Translations under genes and position numbers: made by a program
Source: Sulfitobacter sp. EhC04
GTDB lineage: Bacteria > Pseudomonadota > Alphaproteobacteria > Rhodobacterales > Rhodobacteraceae
Length of the DNA: 64,000 nucleotides
Direction: 5' to 3'
Assembly (NCBI RefSeq): GCF_001650875.1
Contig: NZ_LXYI01000034.1
Location: 62,001-126,000, forward strand
Notes under the pieces: generated by a model
What the model was told of the DNA's origin: nothing
Database searches by the model: none
Seen by the model: the letters and a program-made list of their open reading frames with translations, nothing else
Shown: piece by piece, positions 26,859 to 35,493 of the stretch
Position numbering within the stretch: position 1 is the stretch's first letter
How the letters are laid out: each line of letters begins with the position of its first letter

Positions 26859-27338
26859 ATGTCCCGCATCTCCCATATCGTCCTTGACGATGCCAACCTG
26901 CCGCCCCCGACGCCCGAAATAGAGCAGGAGCGCAAGGTTGCGATGTTCGACCTGCTGGAAGACAACCACTTTATCATTCCGGCCCGTGACGACCGCCCCG
27001 TTCCGGAAGGGCCCTATCACCTTGGCCTGTCGATCCGCGATAAGCGCCTGGTGTTCGACGTGGCGACCGAAAAGGACGAGAAGGCGGCGGAGTTTCATCT
27101 GTCGCTGGGACCGTTTCGGCAAGTGGTCAAAGACTACTTTCAAATCTGCGAAAGCTATTTCGACGCGGTCAAGAAACTGCCGCCCAGCCAGATCGAGACC
27201 ATCGACATGGCCCGTCGCGGCATCCACAACGAAGGCTCCCGCGTGTTGCAGGAACGCCTGGAGGGCAAGGCCGAGATCGACATCGACACCGCCCGTCGCC
27301 TGTTCACCCTGATCTGCGTCCTGCATTTCGGCGGCTGA
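26859..27338 (+). CDS. UPF0262 family protein
   Basis: This 159-residue protein matches UPF0262, a family of alphaproteobacteria usually found next to hisD. Conserved stretches include ISHIVLDDANLPPPTPEIEQ, EDNHFIIPARDDRPVPEGPY, PFRQVVKDYFQICESYFDAV and IDMARRGIHNEGS. Function unknown. It is followed after 3 bp by the phosphatase gene, so the two are co-transcribed. Confidence 0.9.
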   Translation: MSRISHIVLDDANLPPPTPEIEQERKVAMFDLLEDNHFIIPARDDRPVPEGPYHLGLSIRDKRLVFDVATEKDEKAAEFHLSLGPFRQVVKDYFQICESYFDAVKKLPPSQIETIDMARRGIHNEGSRVLQERLEGKAEIDIDTARRLFTLICVLHFGG

Positions 27339-27341
27339 ACG

Positions 27342-27803
27342 ATGGCGGCGCTTCCTCAGTCCGTGCTGTTCTGCTGCGACCACAACGCGGTGCGTTCGCC
27401 GATGGCGGAAGGGATCATGAAGAAGTTCTATGGCACCGACACCTATGTGCAATCCGTGGGCGTCAAGAACGACCTGGAGATTGACGGCTTTTCCATCGCA
27501 GTCTGCGCGGAAATCGGTGTTGAACTGTCGCGCCACCGCTCGCGCAGTTTCGACGAGATGGAGCAATGGGGCGACGATCTGTCTTCCTTCGATCTGGTGA
27601 TAGCCCTGTCCCCGGCAAGCCAGCGCCGCGCGCTGGAACTGACGCGATTCTTCCATCTTGAGGTTGAATATTGGCCCATTCTGGACCCGACGGGTCTGGG
27701 CGAGGGACGCGAGGCCAAACTGGTGCAATTCCGCGCTGCCCGTGACCAGATCAAGACCCGCCTGATCGACCGTTTCGGCGATCCGGTTTGCCCCGACAAT
27801 TAG
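27342..27803 (+). CDS. Low-molecular-weight phosphatase family protein
   Basis: The 153-residue product has the N-terminal P-loop of low-molecular-weight protein tyrosine phosphatases and arsenate reductases, CX5R: CDHNAVRSPMAEGIMKKFYG at residues 12-31. A general-acid Asp could be in WPILDPTG near residue 107. The loop sequence CDHNAVRS differs from the classic CxGNxCRS, so substrate and activity are uncertain. It is encoded directly after the UPF0262 gene. Confidence 0.85.
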   Translation: MAALPQSVLFCCDHNAVRSPMAEGIMKKFYGTDTYVQSVGVKNDLEIDGFSIAVCAEIGVELSRHRSRSFDEMEQWGDDLSSFDLVIALSPASQRRALELTRFFHLEVEYWPILDPTGLGEGREAKLVQFRAARDQIKTRLIDRFGDPVCPDN

Positions 27804-27812
27804 GATTTTCAC

Positions 27813-28205
27813 ATGGCTGACATCATCAATACCTACTTTGACGCCTTCAACGCGGGCGACACCGACGGGATGCTGGCCTGCCTGACCGATGACGTGGCCC
27901 ATCACGTCAACGAGGGCAACCAGCGCGAAGGCAAAGCGAAATTCGCGGCGTTCTGCGCCCATATGAGCCGCTGCTACAAGGAGAACCTGACCGACATGGT
28001 GATTTTCTCTGACCCCGAAGGCACGCGCGGGGCGGCGGAATACACGGTCAACGGCACCTACCTTGAAACGGACGCGGGGCTGCCGGAGGCTCGGGGGCAG
28101 ACCTACCGGCTGCCGGCGGGCTCGTTCTTTGACTTGACGGACGGCAAGATCAGCCGCATCACCACCTATTACAATCTGTCGGACTGGACCGCGCAGGTCA
28201 GCTGA
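27813..28205 (+). CDS. SnoaL/NTF2-like ketosteroid isomerase-related protein
   Basis: The protein is 130 residues with the NTF2-like cone fold pattern: helix IINTYFDAFNAGDTDGMLAC, then DDVAHHVNEG, and strands ending ISRITTYYNLSDWTAQV. Such domains act as isomerases, hydrolases or binding modules; no specific activity can be assigned. It lies 9 bp after the phosphatase gene and 1 bp before a GNAT gene, in one operon. Confidence 0.85.
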   Translation: MADIINTYFDAFNAGDTDGMLACLTDDVAHHVNEGNQREGKAKFAAFCAHMSRCYKENLTDMVIFSDPEGTRGAAEYTVNGTYLETDAGLPEARGQTYRLPAGSFFDLTDGKISRITTYYNLSDWTAQVS

Positions 28206-28206
28206 G

Positions 28207-28794
28207 ATGGCCTTGCGGATCACGCCCCTCACCGGTGCGGCGCTGGCCCAGGCGCTGCCGGATGTCGCAGGGCTGCGCATCGCGGTCTTTGCTGAATGGC
28301 CCTACCTCTATGACGGCGACCTGGCCTATGAGGAACGCTATCTGCACAGTTACCGGGACAGCGACCGGGCCATTGTTGTGGGGGCCTTCGACGGGAAAAC
28401 TCTGGTGGGGGCCAGCACCGGGACGCCACTGACGGATCACGCGGATGATTTCGCCGCCGCCTTTGCCCCGACCGGGATTGACCTGTCAGAGGTGTTCTAT
28501 TGCGCTGAAAGCGTGCTCTTGCCCCACTACCGGGGGCAGGGGATCGGGCATCGGTTCTTTGATGCAAGAGAGAGCCATGCCCGCGCCCAGGGCTTCGCCA
28601 AGAGTTGCTTTTGCGCGGTGATCCGGCCCGATGATCACCCGGCACGCCCCGCCGGTTACCGCCCGCTTGATGCCTTCTGGCGCGCGCGGGGATACCGGCC
28701 GCTCGACGGGGTGATCGCCGAATTTCACTGGAAGGACCATGCCGAGGCCGAACAGTCGCCGAAACGCCTGCAATTCTGGATCCGCGATCTGTGA
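28207..28794 (+). CDS. GNAT family N-acetyltransferase
   Basis: This 195-residue protein carries the GNAT acetyl-CoA motif A: EVFYCAESVLLPHYRGQGIGH (near residues 96-116, RGQGIG loop), with strand IVVGAFDGKTLVGASTG before it. The acceptor is unknown. It is the last gene of the run from the UPF0262 gene and is followed by a strong terminator. Confidence 0.88.
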   Translation: MALRITPLTGAALAQALPDVAGLRIAVFAEWPYLYDGDLAYEERYLHSYRDSDRAIVVGAFDGKTLVGASTGTPLTDHADDFAAAFAPTGIDLSEVFYCAESVLLPHYRGQGIGHRFFDARESHARAQGFAKSCFCAVIRPDDHPARPAGYRPLDAFWRARGYRPLDGVIAEFHWKDHAEAEQSPKRLQFWIRDL

Positions 28795-28799
28795 GGGTG

Positions 28800-28831
28800 C
28801 CGGAGTTTTGGAAAACTCCGGACAAATTTTT
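28800..28831 (+). terminator. Rho-independent terminator after the GNAT gene
   Basis: CCGGAGTTTT and AAAACTCCGG form a perfect stem (10 bp with a GG turn, in practice 8-9 bp). ACAAATTTTT follows. It separates the GNAT gene from the convergent lipoprotein gene. Confidence 0.8.
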
Positions 28832-28852
28832 CCGAAAAAATTTCGCCCGTTG

Positions 28853-29239
28853 TCAGGTTTGCGCGCAGACCGCCGCCGCGTTCTGGCCGAACTCTTTCCA
28901 GGCCTTCCAGAAGCGTTCATTGTTGGCATTGTCAGATTGGCGGATTTCCTGCAACTGATGCGGATCGCGGAACATCTTGGCCCCCCGGCGCTGGTCTGCT
29001 GATGAAAGTGACTGGTCCGCCACCGCCTGCACGCAGCCACAGCGGGTTCTGGACGCTGCCTTGCGTCCGTCCGACTGGCAGGCCTGCTGAATTGGCCCGC
29101 TTGCAAAGGGAACAACCACTGGTGCGGCTGAATACCCGCCGCCATAGCCCGTTGCATTGCTGCTGGAATACCTGCTGCCGCCACCACAGGCGGCCAGCCC
29201 CAAAACGGCGACAAGCGCCACACCGATACGCATCATCAT
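28853..29239 (-). CDS. Small Cys-containing lipoprotein
   Basis: This 128-residue protein starts MMMRIGVALVAVLGLAACGG, with a lipobox LAAC that predicts lipidation of Cys19. A low-complexity Ser/Gly/Tyr linker follows. Then comes a domain with cysteines in IQQACQSDGRKA and RTRCGCVQAVADQSLS, and KMFRDPHQLQEIRQSDN. Homologues in Rhodobacterales are sometimes labelled arginine transporter, which I would not trust. Three consecutive ATGs (29239, 29236, 29233) make the exact start uncertain. It is convergent with the GNAT gene and divergent from lepA. Confidence 0.78.
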   Translation of the reverse strand: MMMRIGVALVAVLGLAACGGGSRYSSSNATGYGGGYSAAPVVVPFASGPIQQACQSDGRKAASRTRCGCVQAVADQSLSSADQRRGAKMFRDPHQLQEIRQSDNANNERFWKAWKEFGQNAAAVCAQT

Positions 29240-29500
29240 AACTGCCCTCTGCCCGGACCGTGGGGTTTGCCCCTTGGTGGTCCCTGATTTGCTCTGCCGC
29301 AGAGTATGCCTGAATCGGGATGGCGGGGCAATTCACGTTTGATTGCGGGCGTTGACTCCTGTGCGGTTCAGGTGTCGGTTTCGGGTTTGCTTGGCAAATT
29401 CGATAAAATTGCGGTCGGCAAGGGCTATGGCGCGGAAGCGCGACAGTTGCAGCCGCATATGAACAGACAGGATGAACCCGCACCGCTGCGTTTTGACCAA

Positions 29501-29529
29501 TTGACGCTTGCCCCGCGCTGCGCCATATC
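29501..29529 (+). promoter_or_regulatory. Predicted lepA promoter, giving a nearly leaderless message
   Basis: TTGACG (29501-29506), a 17-bp spacer and CATATC (29524-29529) precede the lepA ATG at 29537 so closely that transcription would begin at or within 1-2 bases of the ATG. No Shine-Dalgarno is visible before this ATG. Confidence 0.45.
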
Positions 29530-29536
29530 CCCATAC

Positions 29537-31336
29537 ATGACACCGCTTTCACACATCCGCAATTTCTCCATCGTCGCGCATATCGACCATGGGAAATCCA
29601 CGCTTGCCGACCGGCTCATCCAGGAGACGAACACCGTCTCCCTGCGCGACATGAAGGCGCAGATGCTCGACAGCATGGACATCGAACGCGAACGGGGCAT
29701 CACCATCAAGGCCCAGACGGTGCGGATCAACTATACCGCCGATAATGGCGAGGATTACATCCTCAACCTGATCGACACGCCCGGCCATGTCGACTTTGCC
29801 TATGAGGTGTCACGCTCCATGCGCGCAGTCGAAGGATCGCTGCTGGTGGTGGATTCGACGCAAGGTGTCGAGGCGCAGACGCTCGCCAACGTCTATCACG
29901 CCATCGACGCGGACCATGAGATCGTGCCGATCCTCAACAAGATCGACCTGCCCGCCAGCGAATGCGACCGCGTGGCCGAACAGATCGAGGATGTGATCGG
30001 CATCGACGCCTCGGGCGCGATCCGCGTCTCGGCCAAGACCGGGCAGGGCATCCATGAGACACTGGAAGCGATCGTGCACCACCTGCCCGCGCCCAAGGGC
30101 ACGTTGGATGCGCCCTTGAAGGCGATGCTGGTGGATTCGTGGTACGACAGCTATCTCGGCGTCATCGTGCTGGTGCGCATCATGGACGGCCAGCTGAAAA
30201 AGGGCGACCGCATCAAGATGATGCAGAACGGATCTGTCCACCACGTCGACCGGATCGGGGTTTTCCGGCCCGTCATGACGGAAATCGACGTTCTGGGCCC
30301 CGGCGAGATCGGCTTCCTGACCGCTTCCATCAAACAGGTCCGCGACACCCGCGTCGGCGATACGATCACGCATGAGAAAAAGGGCACGGACAAGGCGCTG
30401 CCGGGCTTCAAGCCCGCGCAACCGGTCGTCTTCTGTGGCCTCTTCCCCGTCGACGCCAATGATTTCGAGGACCTGCGCGACAGTATCGAGAAGCTGGCCC
30501 TGAACGATGCCTCCTTCAGCTTCGAAATGGAAACCTCCGCCGCGCTCGGTTTTGGCTTTCGCTGCGGGTTCCTGGGGCTGTTGCACCTCGAGGTGATCCG
30601 CGACCGGATCGAACGTGAATATGACATCGACCTGATCACCACCGCGCCATCGGTGATCTATGACATCCACATGAAGGACGGCACCGTCAGCCAGTTGCAC
30701 AACCCCGCCGACATGCCCGACCTGACCTATGTCGACCACATCGAGGAACCGCGGATCAAGGCGACGATTCTTGTGCCTGACGAATACCTTGGCGACGTGC
30801 TGAAGCTTTGCCAGGACCGCCGCGGCATCCAGATGGACCTGACCTATGCCGGGTCCCGCGCCATGGTCGTCTATGACCTGCCGCTCAACGAAGTGGTGTT
30901 CGACTTCTACGACCGGTTGAAATCGGTCACCAAGGGCTATGCCAGCTTTGATTACGCGATGATCGGCTATCGCACCGACGCGCTGGTGAAAATGTCGATC
31001 CTGGTCAACGACGAACCCGTCGACGCGCTGTCAACCATGGTCCACCGCGACCGGGCAGAGACGCGGGGCCGCGCGATGGTCGAAAAGCTCAAAGACCTGA
31101 TCCCCCGCCACATGTTCAAGATCCCGATCCAGGCGGCGATTGGCGGCAAGGTCATCGCGCGCGAGACGCTGAGTGCCATGCGCAAGGACGTGACGGCCAA
31201 GTGTTACGGTGGGGACGCCACGCGGAAGAAGAAGCTGCTGGAGAAGCAGAAGGCGGGCAAGAAGAAGATGCGCCAGTTTGGCAAGGTGGACATTCCGCAG
31301 GAAGCTTTCATATCAGCCCTCAAAATGGACAGCTGA
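29537..31336 (+). CDS. lepA: Elongation factor 4 (LepA GTPase)
   Basis: The chosen start gives 599 residues, the usual LepA length; the frame is open upstream to 29306, but that part is not LepA-like. It begins with [20 protein letters not shown]. GTPase motifs are [17 protein letters not shown] and NKIDLP. The domain order is EF-G-like, with the LepA-specific C-terminus ([51 protein letters not shown]). LepA acts on ribosomes, probably in initiation or back-translocation. Its last ten codons and stop form one arm of a long inverted duplication (31305-31365). Confidence 0.97.
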   Translation: MTPLSHIRNFSIVAHIDHGKSTLADRLIQETNTVSLRDMKAQMLDSMDIERERGITIKAQTVRINYTADNGEDYILNLIDTPGHVDFAYEVSRSMRAVEGSLLVVDSTQGVEAQTLANVYHAIDADHEIVPILNKIDLPASECDRVAEQIEDVIGIDASGAIRVSAKTGQGIHETLEAIVHHLPAPKGTLDAPLKAMLVDSWYDSYLGVIVLVRIMDGQLKKGDRIKMMQNGSVHHVDRIGVFRPVMTEIDVLGPGEIGFLTASIKQVRDTRVGDTITHEKKGTDKALPGFKPAQPVVFCGLFPVDANDFEDLRDSIEKLALNDASFSFEMETSAALGFGFRCGFLGLLHLEVIRDRIEREYDIDLITTAPSVIYDIHMKDGTVSQLHNPADMPDLTYVDHIEEPRIKATILVPDEYLGDVLKLCQDRRGIQMDLTYAGSRAMVVYDLPLNEVVFDFYDRLKSVTKGYASFDYAMIGYRTDALVKMSILVNDEPVDALSTMVHRDRAETRGRAMVEKLKDLIPRHMFKIPIQAAIGGKVIARETLSAMRKDVTAKCYGGDATRKKKLLEKQKAGKKKMRQFGKVDIPQEAFISALKMDS

Positions 31337-31365
31337 AAGCTGTCCATTTCGGGCTGATATGAAAG
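31305..31365. repeat. Inverted duplication spanning the 3' end of lepA
   Basis: Bases 31305-31319 and 31351-31365 are perfect complements (15 bp), and inside them 31323-31334 and 31338-31349 pair perfectly (12 bp) around loop GAA. A 3-base and a 1-base bulge separate the two stems. The left arm is coding (last codons and stop of lepA). There is no T run after the right arm, so it is not a classical terminator, although an RNA hairpin of 27 bp would be very stable. Confidence 0.9.
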
Positions 31366-31655
31366 ACGGTGGGAGGCAGCGTATTGCGTAGCAATGCGCG
31401 TTCCCGCTTGGTTGTGTTTTGGGTGTTGGGTTAGTCAAGATGGATGGGTGAAGCTTGGCTATCTTGGGGGTGTTAGTTCTCGGACTCGCCAAGGCTTTGC
31501 TCGCGGCTTCAATAAAGTAAGATAAATTGCGTTTTGGGATAATGTCGTTATTCTGATTAGTGCATCCTGCTAGAGGTTGGCGTGGAATCCAACTCTAGCA
31601 GGGCTGCGGTGCGCAGACGGAGCCTGCAAGGGAGTCTTCGTTTGGACCGAAGCTC

Positions 31656-32231
31656 CTATTCCGGTTCAGAGGACATTGCGATAATTACATTCGCAATTTT
31701 TTTCGCCTCCTGGTTTTTGAGATCAAAGGGGAGTCCACAGACCGTCACCACGACGTCGGATCTGATCGGAATTGGGATAGACAGTCCGCCCAAAGCCCCC
31801 CCCATTAACCCGTTATCCTTTGACCTTTCGTTGGGCAAAGTAGGGGGATGATCAGCAGTTGTGTCTTGTCTATCTTTTGCGGTTTCGGTCGTTTGGGTGC
31901 GTCTAGTGCGTGCCCCATTTATTTTAAATCCGGCGGGATCGTCTGTGTATGTAATGAAGTCCTTAATTGCCTTAAAGACACGAGATTTATATGTCTTCAA
32001 GCTGTCTGGCGTATAGCTGCGACCCTCCAGATTGCTGAAGCGAGTGAACACACTATCAAGGTCTAACTTTCGTACGTCGCTCCTTTCATCTACCTCGAGA
32101 ATTCCCAGCATCTTGTTACACGCTGCCCGCCTTGCCACTACAGTTTGTTTGGGCATTAACCCTTTGTCTTCAAGGTACCTCAGAAATCTCTCGAGATTCT
32201 CGACTGAATAGCTATCTGTTGATGCGGGCAT
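31656..32231 (-). CDS. Integrase-like SAM-domain protein of unknown function
   Basis: The product is 191 residues. Residues about 5-95 (SVENLERFLRYLEDKGLMPK, TVVARRAACNKMLGILEV, SLKTYKSRVFKAIKDFI) resemble the SAM-like core-binding domain of tyrosine recombinases, but no catalytic domain follows. After a polar linker, the C-terminus SIPIPIRSDVVVTVCGLPFD then LKNQEAKKIANVIIAM resembles the IP(L/I)R...LPxDLxxxEA tail seen in several regulator-like proteins. It is therefore more likely DNA-binding than a recombinase. GGAGGAG precedes the ATG. Base composition is lower in G+C than its neighbours, suggesting transfer. A perfect palindrome lies 18 bp upstream. Confidence 0.7.
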   Translation of the reverse strand: MPASTDSYSVENLERFLRYLEDKGLMPKQTVVARRAACNKMLGILEVDERSDVRKLDLDSVFTRFSNLEGRSYTPDSLKTYKSRVFKAIKDFITYTDDPAGFKINGARTRRTQTTETAKDRQDTTADHPPTLPNERSKDNGLMGGALGGLSIPIPIRSDVVVTVCGLPFDLKNQEAKKIANVIIAMSSEPE

Positions 32232-32248
32232 TTTCTGTCTCCTCCATT

Positions 32249-32267
32249 AATGTCTACGATAGACATT
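32249..32267. promoter_or_regulatory. Palindromic operator candidate upstream of the SAM-domain gene
   Basis: AATGTCTA-CGA-TAGACATT is a perfect 8-bp dyad lying 18 bp before the ATG at 32231. About 25 bp further upstream, TGTTTACGATAATATGA repeats its core imperfectly. This suggests two binding sites for a dimeric repressor, possibly the encoded protein itself. Confidence 0.55.
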
Positions 32268-32631
32268 CAGACGTGTCAATATCTATGTTTACGATAATAT
32301 GACGTCATTAGACGCGTCAATGGCCGCGACCCACCAAATGCCAAATCTGCGATTTGGCAGCGCCCGAACCGCCCCCACGGGGCGGGCGCAGCGGTCCCAA
32401 TCAACCCCAGCACCTAGCCTCAAAGCGCCCTGAACCCAGGCCCAATTCCCGCGAAATCCGCGTCAGGCACACCACACCTGCTTCACCCAAAGCGCCCCGC
32501 CTTGAACTTGAATCGCCGATACCCTGCCGCGCTTCGCGCTCTCGGGGCATCGGCGATACGGAATGTATCAGGTTAAAGGCGGGACACTGTAAACCATTGC
32601 GACACACCGCAAATGGGGATAGCGCATCCCC
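32268..32631 (+). other. Intergenic region between the SAM-domain gene and the PhnA gene
   Basis: This 364-bp gap holds the upstream region of the divergent genes and one large palindrome (32512-32557). Bases 32280-32320 are A+T-rich and contain GACGTCAT. I find no gene here. The PhnA start at 32632 has no clear ribosome-binding site. Confidence 0.5.
32512..32557. repeat. Imperfect 46-bp palindrome
   Basis: Perfect 9-bp ends ATCGCCGAT (32512-32520) and ATCGGCGAT (32549-32557) enclose CCC/GGG and a CGCGCTTCGCG hairpin. It resembles in style the double-hairpin repeats inside MITE copy 1. Confidence 0.6.
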
Positions 32632-33132
32632 ATGACATGCCCCCTCTGCCTCACCGAAAACACCCCGCTTATCGAAACGCCCGTCCCCGGCGGCCCCGAT
32701 GGCGCTTCCGTCGAGATTTGCGCCACCTGTGCGGACCCGGATACGCCATCCGATCACTTCCGCCCGATGGCCTCCACCATGTGGTCCGAGGACCCCGCGC
32801 TGCAGGTTCTCGCGGCCCGCATCCTCACGCGGCTCGATACCGATTGGGCGCGCGACCTGTCGGAGCAACTCTACCTTGATGACGACAACCGTGCCTGGGC
32901 CGACAATGTCCCGCAGGGGTCGGAGCATAAGGACAGCAACGGCGTCCCGCTGGCCACCGGCGACACCGTGGTGCTGATCAAGGACCTGAACGTCAAGGGC
33001 GCGGGCTTTACCGCCAAGCGCGGCACGGCGGTCCATAAAATCTCGCTGGTGCTCGACAACCCCGCCCATATCGAAGGCCGGGTCGAAGGGCAGCGCATCG
33101 TGATCCTGACGGAATTCGTGAAAAAGCGTTAG
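32632..33132 (+). CDS. PhnA/YjdM family zinc-ribbon protein
   Basis: This 166-residue protein has an N-terminal zinc ribbon (CPLC at residues 3-6 and CATC near 32-35) and the C-terminal PhnA domain (LATGDTVVLIKDLNVKGAGF, TAKRGTAVHKISLV, RIVILTEFVKK). The name comes from the E. coli phn region; the family is not a phosphonoacetate hydrolase, and its role is unknown. Its stop TAG overlaps the stop TAA of the convergent methyltransferase in the four bases TTAG (33129-33132). Confidence 0.9.
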   Translation: MTCPLCLTENTPLIETPVPGGPDGASVEICATCADPDTPSDHFRPMASTMWSEDPALQVLAARILTRLDTDWARDLSEQLYLDDDNRAWADNVPQGSEHKDSNGVPLATGDTVVLIKDLNVKGAGFTAKRGTAVHKISLVLDNPAHIEGRVEGQRIVILTEFVKKR

Positions 33133-33605
33133 GCCCGGTAGAACAGATACCGCTCGCCTTCCACCGTGTCCGGCCCTGCGACAGGTTCGAACCCCTCCAG
33201 CGGATCCTGCGAGATGACCAGCCCGCCCGGCACCATCAGCGGCGCGATCAGCGGGCTCATGGCCCGGCTTTTCGCCGCGTCTTTCTCCGCCACGCCGATG
33301 CCCAATTCGTAATGCACCAGCGCCAGCCTTGTCCCCGTCTGCGCCATCTGCATCAGCATCCGGTCGGCGTCGCCTTGCAGGAAATTCTCCGCTGGCGGCA
33401 CGCAGGAGGGATGCGCGTTCATCTCGCGGTCAATGACCCAGATGCGGCGTTTGGGCAGGACCTCGCGCAGGTGGTCATATGTGCGCCCGTTGCCCAGACC
33501 CAGTTCAAGCACGTCACCGGCCATCCCCTCGATCTGGCGCGCGGCCCAGTTGAGCCCGTCGATCTGGGCGGTCAGGCGGCGGCGCATGGATTCAAGACGG
33601 CTCAT
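33129..33605 (-). CDS. Class I SAM-dependent methyltransferase (paralogue of 50626-51108)
   Basis: The 158-residue protein shows a SAM-binding glycine loop in VLELGLGNGRTYDHLRE near residues 33-49 and acidic VIDRE after the second strand, then APLMVPGGLVIS. Start MSRLESMRRR and overall layout are shared with the protein at 50626-51108, about one third identical by eye. It matches the short Methyltransf_17-like family. Substrate is unknown. It is the last gene of the seven-gene glycan cluster and overlaps the deacetylase gene by 4 bp. Confidence 0.82.
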   Translation of the reverse strand: MSRLESMRRRLTAQIDGLNWAARQIEGMAGDVLELGLGNGRTYDHLREVLPKRRIWVIDREMNAHPSCVPPAENFLQGDADRMLMQMAQTGTRLALVHYELGIGVAEKDAAKSRAMSPLIAPLMVPGGLVISQDPLEGFEPVAGPDTVEGERYLFYRA

Positions 33606-34363
33606 GGCAGGGGTCCTTTCAGGGAGATCAGGTTCACAGGTGTGGCACCGCCCGCAAGCAGTGTGGACAGGCAGGCGCGGGTAAAATCCCAGATCGCGGC
33701 GTCATGTACCAGATGGTGCGTCAGAAAGCCCAGCGGCTCGGCCGCATCTGCACGGCCCGCGCGGCGGTCCTGCAGGTGCCGGACAAGGGCGGCAATCTGG
33801 CTGTCCGGGTTAGCCAGCCCGCCACCGCCGCGCCAGTGGATCGGGTCCATGTGAGTGTTGATCTGCACCAGTCCCGGTGCCGCCTCGCGCGCGGGGCGTG
33901 GGGTATAGGTCGACAGGGCGCGGTAGCCCAGATCGGGCAGGCGGGGGATAAAGGCAGGCTCGATGCGGTTCCAGGGTGGCACGAACATCTCGAACAGGTT
34001 TGCGCCAAAGAGGTCACGCAGACGGTTCAGCCCCGCTTGCGCCTGTTCGGCCGCATCCGGGCGGGCATGGCCAAACTCGGCCTTCTTTTGCCCTTCGGGT
34101 GCGTGGTTCAGATGGGCCCATCCATGCACCAGTGCCGTCGCATGGGGGCTGTCGCCGATCACCTTTGCCAGAGCGGTTGTGGCAGGTTTCGGGATGACGG
34201 CAAGGTGCACCGGGATCTCCAAATCCTCAGCCAGGCGCAAAAGCGCGTCCAGCGCCGCCGTCGGCTCCGTCGCGTCGTCGTCCCGCCACCAGAGCGGCAA
34301 ATCCCGGCCCTCGGCGCGCCAGATGGCCAGCTCGTTGGTCAGCGGGGACCAATCGGGGCTCAT
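33602..34363 (-). CDS. Polysaccharide deacetylase family protein
   Basis: A 253-residue protein of the NodB-like carbohydrate esterase fold. The metal and catalytic positions are LPLWWRDDDATEPT (equivalent of TFDDG) near residue 25, HGWAHLNH (HxxxH-type pair) near residue 80, and MFVPPWNRIEPAF. The sequence is divergent from classical chitin deacetylases, so N- or O-deacetylation of an unknown glycan is the most that can be said. No signal peptide, so it acts in the cytoplasm on a precursor. It overlaps both neighbours by 4 bp. Confidence 0.82.
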   Translation of the reverse strand: MSPDWSPLTNELAIWRAEGRDLPLWWRDDDATEPTAALDALLRLAEDLEIPVHLAVIPKPATTALAKVIGDSPHATALVHGWAHLNHAPEGQKKAEFGHARPDAAEQAQAGLNRLRDLFGANLFEMFVPPWNRIEPAFIPRLPDLGYRALSTYTPRPAREAAPGLVQINTHMDPIHWRGGGGLANPDSQIAALVRHLQDRRAGRADAAEPLGFLTHHLVHDAAIWDFTRACLSTLLAGGATPVNLISLKGPLP

Positions 34364-35493
34364 GACCGCGCGCCTTGCATCTCTGACACGATCTGAACTG
34401 TGCGCGCAGCCCCGTCCAGCCCCTGGTGCAGCGGGGCGGGGCGCGGGCCTGCGGTGACCTCAAGCAGCGCGCGCAGCAAGGTCTCAGCCGTCAGATCGGC
34501 GCTGCGCACCAACGCAATGCCGGGGCGTTTGGCAAGGGCCTCGGCGCGGATGCCCTGCTCCACCTCGCTGCCCGCATCGAAGGGGATGAACACCGCCCGG
34601 CACCCGGTCTGCAACACATCAAGCGCGGTGTTGTAGCCACACATGGAGACGGAGGCCGCCGCATGGTGCAACATCTGGCGAAAATCCGGGCGCGCGGGCT
34701 CGATCACTACATTGGGCGGCGCGGCCATCTGGGCACTCCGTTCTGCCGCATTGGTTCCCCCCAGCAACAGCCGCCATTGCCTGCCGGGGTCCTGCGTGGC
34801 GGCCTCCAGCGCAGATGCGAAAATGTCCGCGCCCACGTCGCCACCACCCGCGCTGACGATCACTTCCTCCGCTCCGGCGTTCCGGGGGTGTGCCGGGGCG
34901 GGGGAAGGGGCAACGAAACCGGTGTACCTGAGCTTGGCCTGCAGCGCCTTGGATACCGGCCAACTGAGGGTCAGGGGCGTGATGGCCACATCCGAATGCA
35001 CAAGCACCGCGTCATAATAGGTGGCGATCATGTCATCGGCAAAGGTGGCTTTCCTGGGTTTTGACGGCGGCGCAAGAATGTCCCGGACAGACGCGCAGAT
35101 CAGCGGATTGGTCGCGCCTGCGCGTGCCGCGTTCAACAAGGCGCGGAATTCATCACGCAGGATGCGGCGGCCAAAGGGAAACAGTTCGGTGATCAGGACA
35201 TCGGGTGCCTCGGCGTGGAAATGATCCAGCAAGGCGGCCTGACGCCGGGCCAGCGCCGTATCGGCCACCACGTCGCCTTGCGCGTCCAGCAAACGGGTGA
35301 AATCGACGCCATCAGACCGGACCGGCGGTAGTTGGTGCAAGGGAATATCTGCGTCCTTCAGGTGCGGGGCAGGCATCCCGCCCGACACCAGGCTGACGCT
35401 ATGGCCCGCCTGCCGGAACGCCCGCGCAAGGGTCATCGCACGGGACAGGTGCCCGGTGCCGAGCAAGTGGGTTACGACGATCATCACCTTCAT
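34360..35493 (-). CDS. MurG-like glycosyltransferase (GT-B fold)
   Basis: 377 residues with a GT28-like layout: N-terminal THLLGTGHLSRAMTLARAFR (glycine-rich acceptor loop), central VIVSAGGGDVGADIF, and donor-binding AAASVSMCGYNTALDVLQTG followed by VFIPFDAGSEVEQGIRAEAL. It is homologous to the protein at 38379-39593 in the same cluster. It would transfer a sugar from a nucleotide donor to an unknown acceptor at the cytoplasmic face. Translationally coupled to genes on both sides. Confidence 0.85.
   Translation of the reverse strand: MKVMIVVTHLLGTGHLSRAMTLARAFRQAGHSVSLVSGGMPAPHLKDADIPLHQLPPVRSDGVDFTRLLDAQGDVVADTALARRQAALLDHFHAEAPDVLITELFPFGRRILRDEFRALLNAARAGATNPLICASVRDILAPPSKPRKATFADDMIATYYDAVLVHSDVAITPLTLSWPVSKALQAKLRYTGFVAPSPAPAHPRNAGAEEVIVSAGGGDVGADIFASALEAATQDPGRQWRLLLGGTNAAERSAQMAAPPNVVIEPARPDFRQMLHHAAASVSMCGYNTALDVLQTGCRAVFIPFDAGSEVEQGIRAEALAKRPGIALVRSADLTAETLLRALLEVTAGPRPAPLHQGLDGAARTVQIVSEMQGARS

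Noticed and set aside
28853..29239. Arginine transporter label for the small lipoprotein
   Set aside because: It is a 128-residue lipoprotein with no membrane segments or binding fold to support transport.
32632..33132. Reading the PhnA-family gene as phosphonoacetate hydrolase
   Set aside because: The small zinc-ribbon PhnA/YjdM family is unrelated to the true hydrolase that shares the name; no phosphonate genes are nearby.
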